Shown: positions 42,358 through 51,883 of the stretch, piece by piece
How the letters are laid out: each line of letters begins with the position of its first letter
Position numbering within the stretch: the first letter of the stretch is position 1
Origin: Hydrocarboniphaga effusa AP103
Lineage (GTDB): Bacteria > Pseudomonadota > Gammaproteobacteria > Nevskiales > Nevskiaceae
DNA length: 64,000 nucleotides
Direction: 5' to 3'
NCBI RefSeq assembly: GCF_000271305.1
Contig: NZ_AKGD01000002.1
Coordinates: 992,001-1,056,000 of the forward strand
Translations under genes and position numbers: made by a program
The notes under the pieces: model-generated
Databases searched by the model: none
What the model was told of the DNA's origin: nothing
What the model saw: only the letters and a program-made list of their open reading frames with translations

Positions 42358-44106
42358 ATGAGCGCGAATCAGCAGGCACGCCATCTCGATGCCGCTGCCG
42401 ACAGGACGATGTCCGGCAGTCAGGTACGCGGCGTAGCGACATTGCCGCTGCTGGAATACACCATCGGTGAAGCATTGCAGCGCGCAGTGCAACGCTGGCC
42501 GGAGCGAGAAGCCTTGGTATCGGTACATCAGGGCATTCGCTTGAGCTACGCGCAATTCGGTGCGCGTGTCGACGAAATAGCGGCGGCATTGCTGGCGCTG
42601 GGGCTGTCGCCGGGTGATCGCGTCGGGGTTTGGGCCTGCAACTGCGTGGAATGGACCTTGGCCCAGTTCGCGACGGCGAAAGCGGGCTTGATCCAGGTCA
42701 ACATCAACCCGGCGTATCGGCTCAGCGAAGTCGAATACACCTTGAACAAGGTCGGTGTGAAAGTGCTGATCGCGGCCGAGTCTTATCGCAGCAGCGACTA
42801 CGTCGGCATGATCGAGGCGCTGGCGCCTGAAATCGCGGACAGCACCGCTGGCATGCTCGATGCGGCGCGCCTGCCCACGCTCAAGACGGTGATCAAGATC
42901 GGTGGCGCCCCACGCGCCGGATGGTTGCGCTTCGACGATCTGCCGCAGCTGGCGCGGCCGGTCCAGGTCGCGAAGCTGCTCGCGTTGCAGCCTTCACTGC
43001 ATGCGCGCCAGGCGATCAACATTCAATTCACCAGCGGCACTACCGGATCGCCGAAAGGCGCGACGCTTTCGCATCGGAACATTCTCAACAACGGTTACTT
43101 CGTCGGTGCCAGCATGGATCTGCGCGAAGGTGACCGCCTGTGCATTCCGGTGCCCTTGTATCACTGCTTCGGAATGGTGATGGGCAATCTCGCCTGCATC
43201 ACGCGTGGTGCCACGATGATCTATCCGGCGCCGACTTTCGACGCACTCGCAACGCTCAAAGCCATCGAATCCGAACGCTGTACCGGCCTGCATGGCGTGC
43301 CGACAATGTTCATTGCGCAGGTCGAGCACCCAGAGTTCAAAAGCTTCGACCTGTCGTCTTTGCGCAATGGCGTGATGGCGGGTGCGCCCTGTCCCGAGGA
43401 AGTGATGCGCAAGCTGATTGCGCACATGAACCTGCGCGATATCACCATCGCTTACGGCATGACCGAAACCAGTCCGGTGAGCTTTCAGAGTTCGCCCTCT
43501 TCGCCGCTGGATCGTCGCGTCAGCACGGTGGGGCGTGTGCAGCCGCATCTGGAATGCAAGGTGATCGACAGTGACGGCAAGGTGGTCGCCCATGGTGAGC
43601 GTGGCGAGCTGTGTACGCGCGGCTACTCGGTGATGCTGGGTTACTGGAACGATGCCGAGAAAACCGCCGAGGCGATCGATGCCGACGGCTACATGCATAC
43701 CGGTGATCTGGCGACGATCGACGCGGAGGGTTACTGCGCGATCGTCGGCCGCATCAAGGATCTGGTCATTCGCGGTGGCGAAAACATCTATCCGCGCGAG
43801 ATCGAGGAATTCCTGTTCAAGCATCCGCTGATCGAAGACGCGCAGGTCGTCGGCGTGCCCGACGAGAAGTACGGCGAAGAAGTCTGCGTGTGGGTCAAGC
43901 TGCGTGCCGGCGCGACCATGAGTGAGGCGCAGCTACGCGAGTTCTGCCGTGAGCGCATCGCGCACTACAAGGTGCCGCGCTACGTGCGCTTCGTCGAAGA
44001 ATTTCCGATGACGGTCACCGGAAAAATCCAGAAATTCATGATCCGCGACGCGATGACGCGCGAGATCGCCAGTACCAGTCAACCGATGTACAGGTCGCAG
44101 GGCTGA
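42358..44106 (+). CDS. Acyl-CoA synthetase (AMP-forming, ACSF2-like)
   Basis: An ANL-superfamily ligase of 582 residues that activates a carboxylic acid with ATP and CoA. The phosphate loop [11 protein letters not shown] starts at about 224, [14 protein letters not shown] holds the A5-type motif, and [32 protein letters not shown] and [11 protein letters not shown] with the catalytic lysine complete the fold. It resembles medium-chain fatty-acyl-CoA synthetases of the ACSF2 group, but substrates in this group are variable. The gene lies 12 bp after the tannase gene. A ligase inside a sugar-uptake operon suggests that the acyl group or aglycone released by the esterases is also used as carbon. 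Confidence 0.88.
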   Translation: MSANQQARHLDAAADRTMSGSQVRGVATLPLLEYTIGEALQRAVQRWPEREALVSVHQGIRLSYAQFGARVDEIAAALLALGLSPGDRVGVWACNCVEWTLAQFATAKAGLIQVNINPAYRLSEVEYTLNKVGVKVLIAAESYRSSDYVGMIEALAPEIADSTAGMLDAARLPTLKTVIKIGGAPRAGWLRFDDLPQLARPVQVAKLLALQPSLHARQAINIQFTSGTTGSPKGATLSHRNILNNGYFVGASMDLREGDRLCIPVPLYHCFGMVMGNLACITRGATMIYPAPTFDALATLKAIESERCTGLHGVPTMFIAQVEHPEFKSFDLSSLRNGVMAGAPCPEEVMRKLIAHMNLRDITIAYGMTETSPVSFQSSPSSPLDRRVSTVGRVQPHLECKVIDSDGKVVAHGERGELCTRGYSVMLGYWNDAEKTAEAIDADGYMHTGDLATIDAEGYCAIVGRIKDLVIRGGENIYPREIEEFLFKHPLIEDAQVVGVPDEKYGEEVCVWVKLRAGATMSEAQLREFCRERIAHYKVPRYVRFVEEFPMTVTGKIQKFMIRDAMTREIASTSQPMYRSQG

Positions 44107-44133
44107 TGACGGCCCGCTTCCTGTAGCACGCCG

Positions 44134-44155
44134 AGCGCGTTCACAGCGCGCTTTT
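44134..44155 (+). terminator. Weak terminator-like hairpin before the receptor gene
   Basis: AGCGCG (44134-44139) and CGCGCT (44147-44152) pair around a 7-base loop and are followed by TTT. It may attenuate readthrough from the acyl-CoA ligase gene into the receptor gene. Confidence 0.35.
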
Positions 44156-44212
44156 ACACGGGCCGACCGCGGACGACAGATCCGCGCGGCTTGTCGTTGG
44201 GGAGGAGAACCC

Positions 44213-46744
44213 ATGTTCCGAGCGAACTACTCGCATGCTTTGCCTGTTGCGGCCGGTTTTGTGGTACTCGGCAGTAGTCTTCATCCACCGCTCGCCCATG
44301 CACAGACATCGGCGGCGGTTTTCGAGGAGGCTGTCTACACGGGTGCCGCTGCGGATGCATCGACACAGCCTTTGAAGGTGATTCCGGTCAGCCAGGAAGT
44401 GACGGCCGATCCCGTGCCAGAAAAGCACGATAGGGAAGAACCGGTACTGGAAGAAGTCATCGTCACCGCACAGAAGCGCGAGCAGAAGCTGCAGGACGTG
44501 CCGATCGCGATCACCGTGGTCAGCGGCAAGCAGTTGCAGCAGCAGAATATCGGCAACGTGCAGGATCTGACGCGTACCGCGCCGTCCGTCGAAGTGTTCG
44601 GCCAACCCGGAAACCCGGATACGCGCACCAGCATTCGCGGTATCTCGACCAACTCCTTCAGTGTCACGGCCGAGCAGGCGGTGTCGTTCGTCGCGGACGG
44701 TGTCGTGCTCGGCAAGACGCCGGCGGTCAGCCTGTTCGATGTTGCGCAAATCGAAGTGCTACGAGGGCCTCAGGGCACTTTGTTCGGCAAGAATTCTTCG
44801 GCCGGCGTCATCAGCATCACCACGAACAAGCCCGATCCGACGGCGTTCGAAGTGATTGGCCATGCCGATCTGTCCAACTCCTACGACTATCGATTGGTGC
44901 AGGGCACCGTGAACGTGCCGCTGGGCGACCATGCTGCGGTACGACTCAGTGGCGGACAGACTTACCAGAAAGGGTTCATCACCAACGTGGTGCGCGATGA
45001 AGACAGCGTGGCCGACATCAAGGGCGGACGCATGCGTTTCATGTGGGAGCCCAGCGATGTGCTCACCTTCAACGTGATCGCCGACTACGAAAAGGTGCTG
45101 ACGACCGAGCAGCTGTACCTGCAGTACGCGCGCTACGACGACCCCGATACCGAGGGCCCGGATCCGATCCCGGGTTGCAAGGGCACGTTCGCCTCATCGG
45201 GAAATCGCCGCTCCTGCGCGGCCGATCCGACCACTTACGATAACGAGAGCTGGGGCTTTTCGGGGCAGGCGGACTGGCTCATCGGCGATCACACGGTCAC
45301 CTCGATCAGCTCGTTCCGTCGTTATCTGCAGCAGGGCGAACTCGATGTCGATGGCATGCCGGGCAACTACTACAACAACGGCAACGTGTTCGACAACCGG
45401 GTTTTCACGCAGGAAGTGCGCATCGCATCGCCAGGCGGCGAAGATCTGGAGTACGTCGCCGGCGTGTTCTATTCGAGCTCCGATGTGCACAATTTCCTGA
45501 CTCAGATCATCGGTGCCGATGCGCTCGCGTCGGTGGCGACGTCGGGCAACCTCGGGCTGTCGCTCTGCACCAATCTCGGCTTGTGCTTGAACGATCTGGT
45601 CTCGCTGAACAATCCGAACCAGTACGACGCTTCGCTGAAAAGTTCGGCGGTGTTCGGGCAGGTCACCTATCGCCTGTTCGATTCGCTGCGTGTGATCGGC
45701 GGCTTGCGCTACACGCACGACGACATCTCGATGACCTCGGTTTCGCTGATCGGTGTCGGGCTTTCGCTGATGCCGACGCCACCGGCATTGATTCCGATGA
45801 ACGATCCCTTGAGCGGTGCCGACAAGGTCGACAATCTGTCCTGGCGTGCCGGCCTGCAGTACGACGTCACGCCGGTGTCGATGGCTTATCTGACGGTCTC
45901 GCACGGCTACAAGGGCCCGCAGGTGGTGTTCAATCCGCCGGGCATCCTGCCGACCTTGAATCTCGCGCAGGGCGAAGCCGCGCTGCCGGCGCCCGCGTCG
46001 ATCTCGATCGTCAAGCCCGAGTATCCGATGGATTACGAGTTGGGCTTCAAGACGCTGCTGTGGGGAGGCTTCTTTGCGAACCTCAATCTGTTCCACACCA
46101 GCATCAAGGATTTCCAGTCGTCCACGTTCAACGCGCAGGGCACCTCGACGCCGAACAACATTCCCAAGATCGTGACGCAGGGTATCGAGATCGATTTGTT
46201 CGGCAAGCCGATTGCGGGGCTGACCCTGACCGGCGCCGCGCTGTACAACCCGGTGGAATACCCGCGCTACTACGTGCAGTGCTCGACGACGGTGCCCGGC
46301 CCGCAGTGCGGCGACAACCCGGAGACCGAGCCCGAAGAAGACGATCAGGAGAACGTCAAGGGCACGCAGCTTACCGGCGCACCACGCTGGAAGTTCACGC
46401 TGTCGGGTGAGTACGAACATGCGCTGCCCTACCTGAAGTGGAACGGCTTCGTCTCCAGCGACGTGGTGTATCGCTCGAACATCCGCTTCGTCGCCTCGCG
46501 CAATCCGGAAGCCGAGTCCGGCGCGCACGCGATCGTGGGTGCCCGCATCGGGGTACGCAGTCCGCAGAATGCCTGGAGCGTCGCACTGTTCGCGCGCAAC
46601 CTGTTCGACGAGCGCTATTCGCAGTTCACTTACGCGCCTTATCTGCTGTCGGCGCTGAGTTCGCCGGGCATCGAGACCTCGGGGCATGCGCTGAGCACCG
46701 AGTCTTTCCGTTTCGTCGGCCTGACGCTCGATGCGCGCTTCTGA
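44213..46744 (+). CDS. TonB-dependent receptor of the rhamnoside locus
   Basis: An outer-membrane importer of 843 residues. The signal peptide ends at AHA (about 30). A TonB box (EEVIVTAQKREQ) at about 79-90 precedes the plug with DVPIAITVVSGKQL and VEVLRGPQGTLFGKNSSAGV. A 22-stranded barrel follows, ending in LDARF with the terminal Phe needed for outer-membrane assembly. Proteins of this type in Sphingomonads and relatives take up glycosides, sterols and other organic compounds rather than iron. GGGGAGGAG precedes the ATG. Placement between esterase/ligase and rhamnosidase genes indicates uptake of the intact rhamnoside. Confidence 0.92.
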   Translation: MFRANYSHALPVAAGFVVLGSSLHPPLAHAQTSAAVFEEAVYTGAAADASTQPLKVIPVSQEVTADPVPEKHDREEPVLEEVIVTAQKREQKLQDVPIAITVVSGKQLQQQNIGNVQDLTRTAPSVEVFGQPGNPDTRTSIRGISTNSFSVTAEQAVSFVADGVVLGKTPAVSLFDVAQIEVLRGPQGTLFGKNSSAGVISITTNKPDPTAFEVIGHADLSNSYDYRLVQGTVNVPLGDHAAVRLSGGQTYQKGFITNVVRDEDSVADIKGGRMRFMWEPSDVLTFNVIADYEKVLTTEQLYLQYARYDDPDTEGPDPIPGCKGTFASSGNRRSCAADPTTYDNESWGFSGQADWLIGDHTVTSISSFRRYLQQGELDVDGMPGNYYNNGNVFDNRVFTQEVRIASPGGEDLEYVAGVFYSSSDVHNFLTQIIGADALASVATSGNLGLSLCTNLGLCLNDLVSLNNPNQYDASLKSSAVFGQVTYRLFDSLRVIGGLRYTHDDISMTSVSLIGVGLSLMPTPPALIPMNDPLSGADKVDNLSWRAGLQYDVTPVSMAYLTVSHGYKGPQVVFNPPGILPTLNLAQGEAALPAPASISIVKPEYPMDYELGFKTLLWGGFFANLNLFHTSIKDFQSSTFNAQGTSTPNNIPKIVTQGIEIDLFGKPIAGLTLTGAALYNPVEYPRYYVQCSTTVPGPQCGDNPETEPEEDDQENVKGTQLTGAPRWKFTLSGEYEHALPYLKWNGFVSSDVVYRSNIRFVASRNPEAESGAHAIVGARIGVRSPQNAWSVALFARNLFDERYSQFTYAPYLLSALSSPGIETSGHALSTESFRFVGLTLDARF

Positions 46745-46772
46745 AGTCTTCGCAATGAAGGAAACCGTCACC

Positions 46773-47702
46773 GTGAAAAAAACGCTGCTGATGGCATTGG
46801 TCATCACCTTGCTCGCAGGCTGCATGGCGACTGCGACGCAACCGGAGTCCAAGTCGGGACCGGCACAGCCTGCGCGTCCCGCGCAGGGCACTCGCATCAT
46901 GCTGTCACCGGACGCAGCCGGTACGGCGTCCAGCGAGCGCGACACGCAAGCGCCTTGGGGTGAGGCTATCGTGCGTAACGTCACCGCGGCCAGCCTCGAA
47001 GTGCACTGGCCCGATCCGGCGATCGCCACCGGTGCGGCGATGATCGTGGCACCAGGGGGTGGCTTTCGTTTTCTGAGTATCGACAGCGAAGGCGAGAAAG
47101 TTGCGCAGTGGCTCAATGCGCAGGGTATTGCCGCGTTCGTGCTGCGGTATCGCGTCATGGAGACGCCGGTGAGCGACGAGGATTTCAACGCCAGACTCGG
47201 CGTGCTAATGGCGCCCTTGTTCGGGCCGGGCATCGTGCAGGAAATGCAAAAGCTGGCACCACCGGCGATCGCCGACGGCGTTCAAGCAATGAAGCTGCTC
47301 AAGTCCAAGGCGCAGTCGTGGTCCCTGAAGCCGGAGCGCATCGGCATGATCGGTTTCTCCGCGGGTGCGGTGGTCACGCTCGGCGTCTGTCAGCAGGTCG
47401 ACGCGGCCGACCGGCCAGCTTATGCGGCGGCGCTGTATACCGGGCCTTGGGCGATCGACAAGCTGGTCGAGGATGCGCCGCCGCTGTTCATCGCCGCAGC
47501 GAAGGACGACGTGCTGACCGCGTTTTCGACACCTCCCGTGGTCAAGGCCTGGAAGCAGGCTGGCCGGCCGGTCGAATACAAGCTCTACGACAGTGGCGGA
47601 CACGGCTTCGGCATGAAACAGCAGGGCAAGGCCAGCGATCGGTGGACCGACGACTTCCGCGTCTGGCTGCAGGCGCAGGGCGTTGTCGGTGCAGGCGGCT
47701 GA
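46773..47702 (+). CDS. Lipoprotein alpha/beta-hydrolase (acetylxylan-esterase-like)
   Basis: An alpha/beta-hydrolase of 309 residues. The N terminus KKTLLMALVITLLAGC is a lipoprotein signal with Cys16 as lipid anchor. APGGGFRFLS is the oxyanion loop, GFSAGAV the nucleophile elbow, and GGHGFGM holds the catalytic His; LFIAAAKDDVL holds the acid. The fold resembles BD-FAE/acetylxylan esterases, which remove acetyl groups from sugars. I favour the GTG at 46773, because AAGGA lies 10 bases upstream; the ATG at 46755 would place that sequence inside the gene. It is a third, distinct esterase in this locus and probably works in the periplasm next to GH78. Confidence 0.85.
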   Translation: MKKTLLMALVITLLAGCMATATQPESKSGPAQPARPAQGTRIMLSPDAAGTASSERDTQAPWGEAIVRNVTAASLEVHWPDPAIATGAAMIVAPGGGFRFLSIDSEGEKVAQWLNAQGIAAFVLRYRVMETPVSDEDFNARLGVLMAPLFGPGIVQEMQKLAPPAIADGVQAMKLLKSKAQSWSLKPERIGMIGFSAGAVVTLGVCQQVDAADRPAYAAALYTGPWAIDKLVEDAPPLFIAAAKDDVLTAFSTPPVVKAWKQAGRPVEYKLYDSGGHGFGMKQQGKASDRWTDDFRVWLQAQGVVGAGG

Positions 47703-47720
47703 GCCGCTCGGGAGCTCACG

Positions 47721-50700
47721 ATGACTGATCGACGAATTCCGTGGCTGGCGATCGGGCTTGTCATGACGATCGGATCGCTGCTGCTGGGCTGCGCCGTCGG
47801 CTCGACTCGGCAGCAGAACCCTGCGGAAGCCGTTTCGGCGACCGCGCCTTACGCACTGAGTACCGAGTACGCGGCGAACCCGCTGGGACTGGATTCCCCG
47901 CAGCCGCGACTTGCCTGGAAGCTGCCCACGAATCTCGGCGGCGGACAACAGACCGCATATCGTATCCGTGTCGCAGCCTCCGCTGCGCAATTCGACAGCG
48001 CGCCGTTGTGGGACAGCGGTAAGCAGCTGTCGGCGAATGGGGTGCAGGTCGCGTATTCCGGCCCACCGCTGGAATCACGCCGCCGCTATTTCTGGCAGGC
48101 GCAGGTTTGGGATGCGAACGATCGGGTCTCGCACTGGAGTGAGCCCGCGTATTGGGAGATGGGACTGCTGCAGTCGTCGGACTGGTCTGCGCGATGGATC
48201 GCCGGCCGGCAAACGCTGGATCACGAGTGGAGCGATGCCCGCATCGCCGTCGATTTCACCTTGACCGGCAAATCGCTGGGCCTGCTGTTTCGCGCGCGCC
48301 CCGTCGGCAAGACTTATGGCGATGCGTACTTGTGGAATATCGGTGTCGACAATGGCCGGCCGGTGCTGATGACGCAACAGCGGCGATATTCCGGTGGCAG
48401 CGCGGCGAAAGTCGATGTCGTCAACCTGCGTACCGTGCCGGTCGCGGACGCGCCGGCGGATTGGGCTTCGCGTCGCCATCAGCTGATCATCGAAGCGCGC
48501 GGCAACCGCATCGTCACGACGCTCGATGGCGCGGTGCTGGACACGTACAACAATGCGCGTAGCGATGGCGGCACGATCGGTTTCGTTTCCAGCGAGCCGA
48601 ATGCGGCGATCGTGCATGCGGTGAAAGTGGAGGCAGAGCAGGGTTTCGCCACCGACTTTGCGGATGGGGTGAATCCTTTCAGCGGCGGCAGCCTGGTCGC
48701 GGATGGCCTGCAGATCGCGGCCGGCGTGCCGGACAAGGATCTGGTTCTGCCGATCGCAGCACCGGCGCCATTGCTGCGCCGTGTGTTCGATGCGCCGGGC
48801 AAGCCGGTTTCGGCACGTTTGTATGTCGCTGCCGGCGGCCTGCCGAAATTGCAACTCAACGGCACGCAGGTCGGCGAGGCCTTGCAGGACGGCTACACCG
48901 ACTATGGCAAGCGCGTGCTGTATCGCAGCTTCGACGTGACCGCGCTGATTCGTTCTGGCGCGAATGTGATCGGCGCAGAACTCGGTCGCGGCTGGTACAG
49001 CGTGACCGAACCCAATGAATGGTACTGGCACATGGTGCCCTGGCGTGCTGCGCCGACGCTGCGGGCACAACTGGAACTGAACTACGCCGATGGCCGGCGC
49101 ATCGTCGTCGCCAGCGACGAGAGCTGGCGCAGCATCGATGGGCCGACACGTCATGATTCGGTTTATGCGGGTGAGCGCTATGACGCGCGACTCGCGCCCG
49201 AGCATTGGCTCGAAGCCGGTTTCGATGACAAGAGCTGGGCACCGGCGGCGCTGGTATCCGGGCCGCGAGGCCGGCTCGTTGCGGCCACGCAAGAGCCGAT
49301 CGCAGCCGTTGCGACGCTGCGACCAATCGCGATGCGCGAACTGCGCCCCGGCGTTTTCGTATACGACTTCGGCCGTATCTTCGCCGGACGTCTGAACCTG
49401 AAAGTGTCGGGCCCGCGTGGTCACACGGTGCGCATGATCCAGACCGAACGCGTCGGCGCCGATGGTGGAGTCGAGATCGCCAGCGGCCTGGTCGACGCGC
49501 AACTGCAAACAGACCAGTACACGCTCGCAGGCCGCGGCATCGAGCATTGGAGTCCGGCTTTCAGCTACAAGGGTTTTCGCTACGTGCAGGTCGAAGGCTG
49601 GCCGGGCAAGCCCACGCTGGAGGCCTTGAGCGGTGAGATCGTGCACTCCTCGGTGGCTTCGAACGGTCGTTTCGAAAGCTCCAACGATCTACTCAACAAG
49701 ATCCAGGCGGCGGCGCGCAACACCGTGCTCAACAACATGCACGGCAACCAGACCGATACGCCGACCTACGAGAAGAACGGATGGACCGGCGACGCCCAGG
49801 CTTCCGCGCTGGCTTCGGCGCTGAATTTCGATACCGCGCGTGTCTGGAGCAAGTGGCTCGCCGATTTTCGCGATGCGCAATCGGACAAGGGCGAAATGCC
49901 GGTGATCGTGCCGGCGACACCGTTCTACGGTTACGAGAAGACGCCGGGCTGGGGCATGGTCTGGGGTGCGATCCCGTCCTGGGATGCGGCCACGTTCGTG
50001 CTGCCCTGGGATCTTTATCAGCTGCGCGGTGACCGCCGCATTCTCGAAGACATGGCGGCGACGCAGAAGAAACTGCTCGATTACACCGCGAACTACTTCA
50101 GCAGCGCGCTCGCGTACAAGAACGCGGGCAACTTCCTGCTCGGCGAATACGCCTACCCGATGCCGCAGGGCGGCATCATCGCCGCGCTGCGTTCGCAGCC
50201 GGTCGGGCCTATCGATGCGACTGCGGCGGCGTACTACTTCCACATGCTGGATCTGTATGCGCGCAGCGCGGCGCTACTCGGCCGCGCGGATGAGCAAGCG
50301 CAATACAGCGCCTTGGCGGCGCGCGTGCGTGAGGCCTACAACCAGCGCTACTGGGATGTGCAGGCGCAGATCTACCGCATGCCGGCGATCGCCGGCACAC
50401 CGGCGAAATACGCGCAGACGCCGAACATCCTCGCGGTCGCCTTCGGCCTGGTGCCGGACGGACAGGCGGTGGCGGTGATGCAGCATTTGAACGACGACGT
50501 CGTCGCGCAGGGGTATCAACTTGCGACTACGGGTGTCTACGCGGGCCGTTACGTGATGACGCTGCTCAGCGACTACGACCATGCCGACACGGCGTATCGG
50601 GTCGCGACACGCACCACGTTCCCGGGTTGGGGTTACTGGATCGACAATGGCTTGTCGACGATGGCCGAAGGCTGGGAGCTGTCGTCGCGCTCCTACGATC

Positions 50701-51080
50701 ATCACTACTGGGCATCGATCAGCTCCTGGTTCTATCAGAGCCTCGCCGGCATTCGTCCGGGCAGCCCCGGCTATGCGCAAATCGTGATCCGCCCACGCTT
50801 GCCCGACGGGCTCGATCGCGTCAGCGCGAGCCTGGAAACGCCTTACGGCACGGTCTCGTCGCAATGGCAGCGAAGCGCAGAGGCGTATTCGCTGGAGGTC
50901 GAAGTACCGGTCGGAGCTGTCGCAGAAATCTGGGTCGCGACCGCCGGTGCGCAGCCGAAGACCACACCCGCTGGCGCGGAGTTTCTTCGCATGGATGGCA
51001 CCGAGGCGGTCTATCGCGCCGCGGGTGGGCGCTATCGCTTCGGTTCGTCGCTGAGCCTCAGTCCTCGAGGCCGGCCATGA
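47721..51080 (+). CDS. Alpha-L-rhamnosidase (GH78), lipoprotein
   Basis: An inverting GH78 enzyme of 1119 residues that releases terminal alpha-L-rhamnose. It has a lipoprotein signal with lipobox LLLGC at about residue 24, an N-terminal fibronectin-like region, carbohydrate-binding beta domains, an (alpha/alpha)6 catalytic barrel and a C-terminal beta domain. Asp679, Glu684 and Asp691 in the DTPTYEKNGWTGD motif keep the spacing of essential residues in Bacillus RhaB (D567, E572, D579). Glu983 in MAEGWE fits the second catalytic glutamate. It follows the lipoprotein esterase by 18 bp. The released rhamnose would feed the adjacent rhaI/rhaB/rhaD genes through RhaT. Its 3' end overlaps the convergent deoR gene by 23 bp. 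Confidence 0.93.
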   Translation: MTDRRIPWLAIGLVMTIGSLLLGCAVGSTRQQNPAEAVSATAPYALSTEYAANPLGLDSPQPRLAWKLPTNLGGGQQTAYRIRVAASAAQFDSAPLWDSGKQLSANGVQVAYSGPPLESRRRYFWQAQVWDANDRVSHWSEPAYWEMGLLQSSDWSARWIAGRQTLDHEWSDARIAVDFTLTGKSLGLLFRARPVGKTYGDAYLWNIGVDNGRPVLMTQQRRYSGGSAAKVDVVNLRTVPVADAPADWASRRHQLIIEARGNRIVTTLDGAVLDTYNNARSDGGTIGFVSSEPNAAIVHAVKVEAEQGFATDFADGVNPFSGGSLVADGLQIAAGVPDKDLVLPIAAPAPLLRRVFDAPGKPVSARLYVAAGGLPKLQLNGTQVGEALQDGYTDYGKRVLYRSFDVTALIRSGANVIGAELGRGWYSVTEPNEWYWHMVPWRAAPTLRAQLELNYADGRRIVVASDESWRSIDGPTRHDSVYAGERYDARLAPEHWLEAGFDDKSWAPAALVSGPRGRLVAATQEPIAAVATLRPIAMRELRPGVFVYDFGRIFAGRLNLKVSGPRGHTVRMIQTERVGADGGVEIASGLVDAQLQTDQYTLAGRGIEHWSPAFSYKGFRYVQVEGWPGKPTLEALSGEIVHSSVASNGRFESSNDLLNKIQAAARNTVLNNMHGNQTDTPTYEKNGWTGDAQASALASALNFDTARVWSKWLADFRDAQSDKGEMPVIVPATPFYGYEKTPGWGMVWGAIPSWDAATFVLPWDLYQLRGDRRILEDMAATQKKLLDYTANYFSSALAYKNAGNFLLGEYAYPMPQGGIIAALRSQPVGPIDATAAAYYFHMLDLYARSAALLGRADEQAQYSALAARVREAYNQRYWDVQAQIYRMPAIAGTPAKYAQTPNILAVAFGLVPDGQAVAVMQHLNDDVVAQGYQLATTGVYAGRYVMTLLSDYDHADTAYRVATRTTFPGWGYWIDNGLSTMAEGWELSSRSYDHHYWASISSWFYQSLAGIRPGSPGYAQIVIRPRLPDGLDRVSASLETPYGTVSSQWQRSAEAYSLEVEVPVGAVAEIWVATAGAQPKTTPAGAEFLRMDGTEAVYRAAGGRYRFGSSLSLSPRGRP

Positions 51081-51855
51081 TCAGGCGCACACCGGCCTGC
51101 TCGAGCATGCGCGCATGCTCATCGCGGATATTGCGGTCGGTGACGACGATGTCGACCTCGTCGAGCGTGCAGATGACATGGCCGGTGGGCGCTTCGAATT
51201 TGCTGCTGTCGACCAGCAGTACGAGTTCGTCGGCGCGCTCCAGCAGCCGGCGTTCGGCCTGCGCGAGGATCACGTCGGACTGCATGACGCCGTGGCGGCC
51301 GACGGCGGCCGCGCCCATGAACATGCGCGACGCACGATAGCGGCCCATGCCGTCGTCCTCGAACGGCGACAGCACGATGTTCTGCTCGCGAAACACCGCG
51401 CCCGCCGGGATCGCGATTCGCGTTCCAGTCTGCGGCAGCAGCGCATCGATGATATGCAGCGAATTGCTCAGCACCTGCAATTCGAGTGATTCCAGATGCG
51501 GGCACATGCACAGCGTGGTCGAGCCGCCGTCGATGATCACCGATTCGCGCGGCTTGCACAGTGCGGCGGCTGCGCGGCCGATCGCCAGCTTGGCCTCATG
51601 GTGGCGGGCGACGTTCTGGTGGAACGGCACGCCGCTCAACTTCGGAATCTCGGCAGTCGATGCGCTGCTGCTGTCGCCGACCAGCCTGGCGCCACCACGC
51701 ACACGAACGATGCGTCCGGCGTTTTCGAGTTTCTCCAGATCGCGTCGCAAGGTTGCCGGTGAAGCCTGCAACTGGCGATCGAGCTCCTGGAACGCGACGA
51801 AGCCGCGCTGCTGCAGCAGCTGGAGGATCATTCGTTCACGGTCGGCGGAATGCAT
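51058..51855 (-). CDS. DeoR-family regulator of rhamnose catabolism
   Basis: A sugar-phosphate-responsive repressor of 265 residues. The winged helix-turn-helix is at the N terminus (MILQLLQQRGFVAFQELDRQ, LQASPATLRRDLEKLENAGR and IVRVRGGARLVG). The C-terminal DeoR sensor domain has IDGGSTT, LSNSLHII, MGAAAV and VDSSKFE, which bind a phosphorylated sugar in relatives. It is the last gene of rhaD-rhaI-deoR, 28 bp after rhaI, without a visible ribosome-binding site at the ATG at 51855. Its target is probably the AT-rich rhaD/rhaB spacer. Its end overlaps the GH78 gene end by 23 bp. Confidence 0.88.
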   Translation of the reverse strand: MHSADRERMILQLLQQRGFVAFQELDRQLQASPATLRRDLEKLENAGRIVRVRGGARLVGDSSSASTAEIPKLSGVPFHQNVARHHEAKLAIGRAAAALCKPRESVIIDGGSTTLCMCPHLESLELQVLSNSLHIIDALLPQTGTRIAIPAGAVFREQNIVLSPFEDDGMGRYRASRMFMGAAAVGRHGVMQSDVILAQAERRLLERADELVLLVDSSKFEAPTGHVICTLDEVDIVVTDRNIRDEHARMLEQAGVRLIMAGLED

Positions 51856-51883
51856 GTGGGTGATCGGTGAGGGCAGAGTGGAT

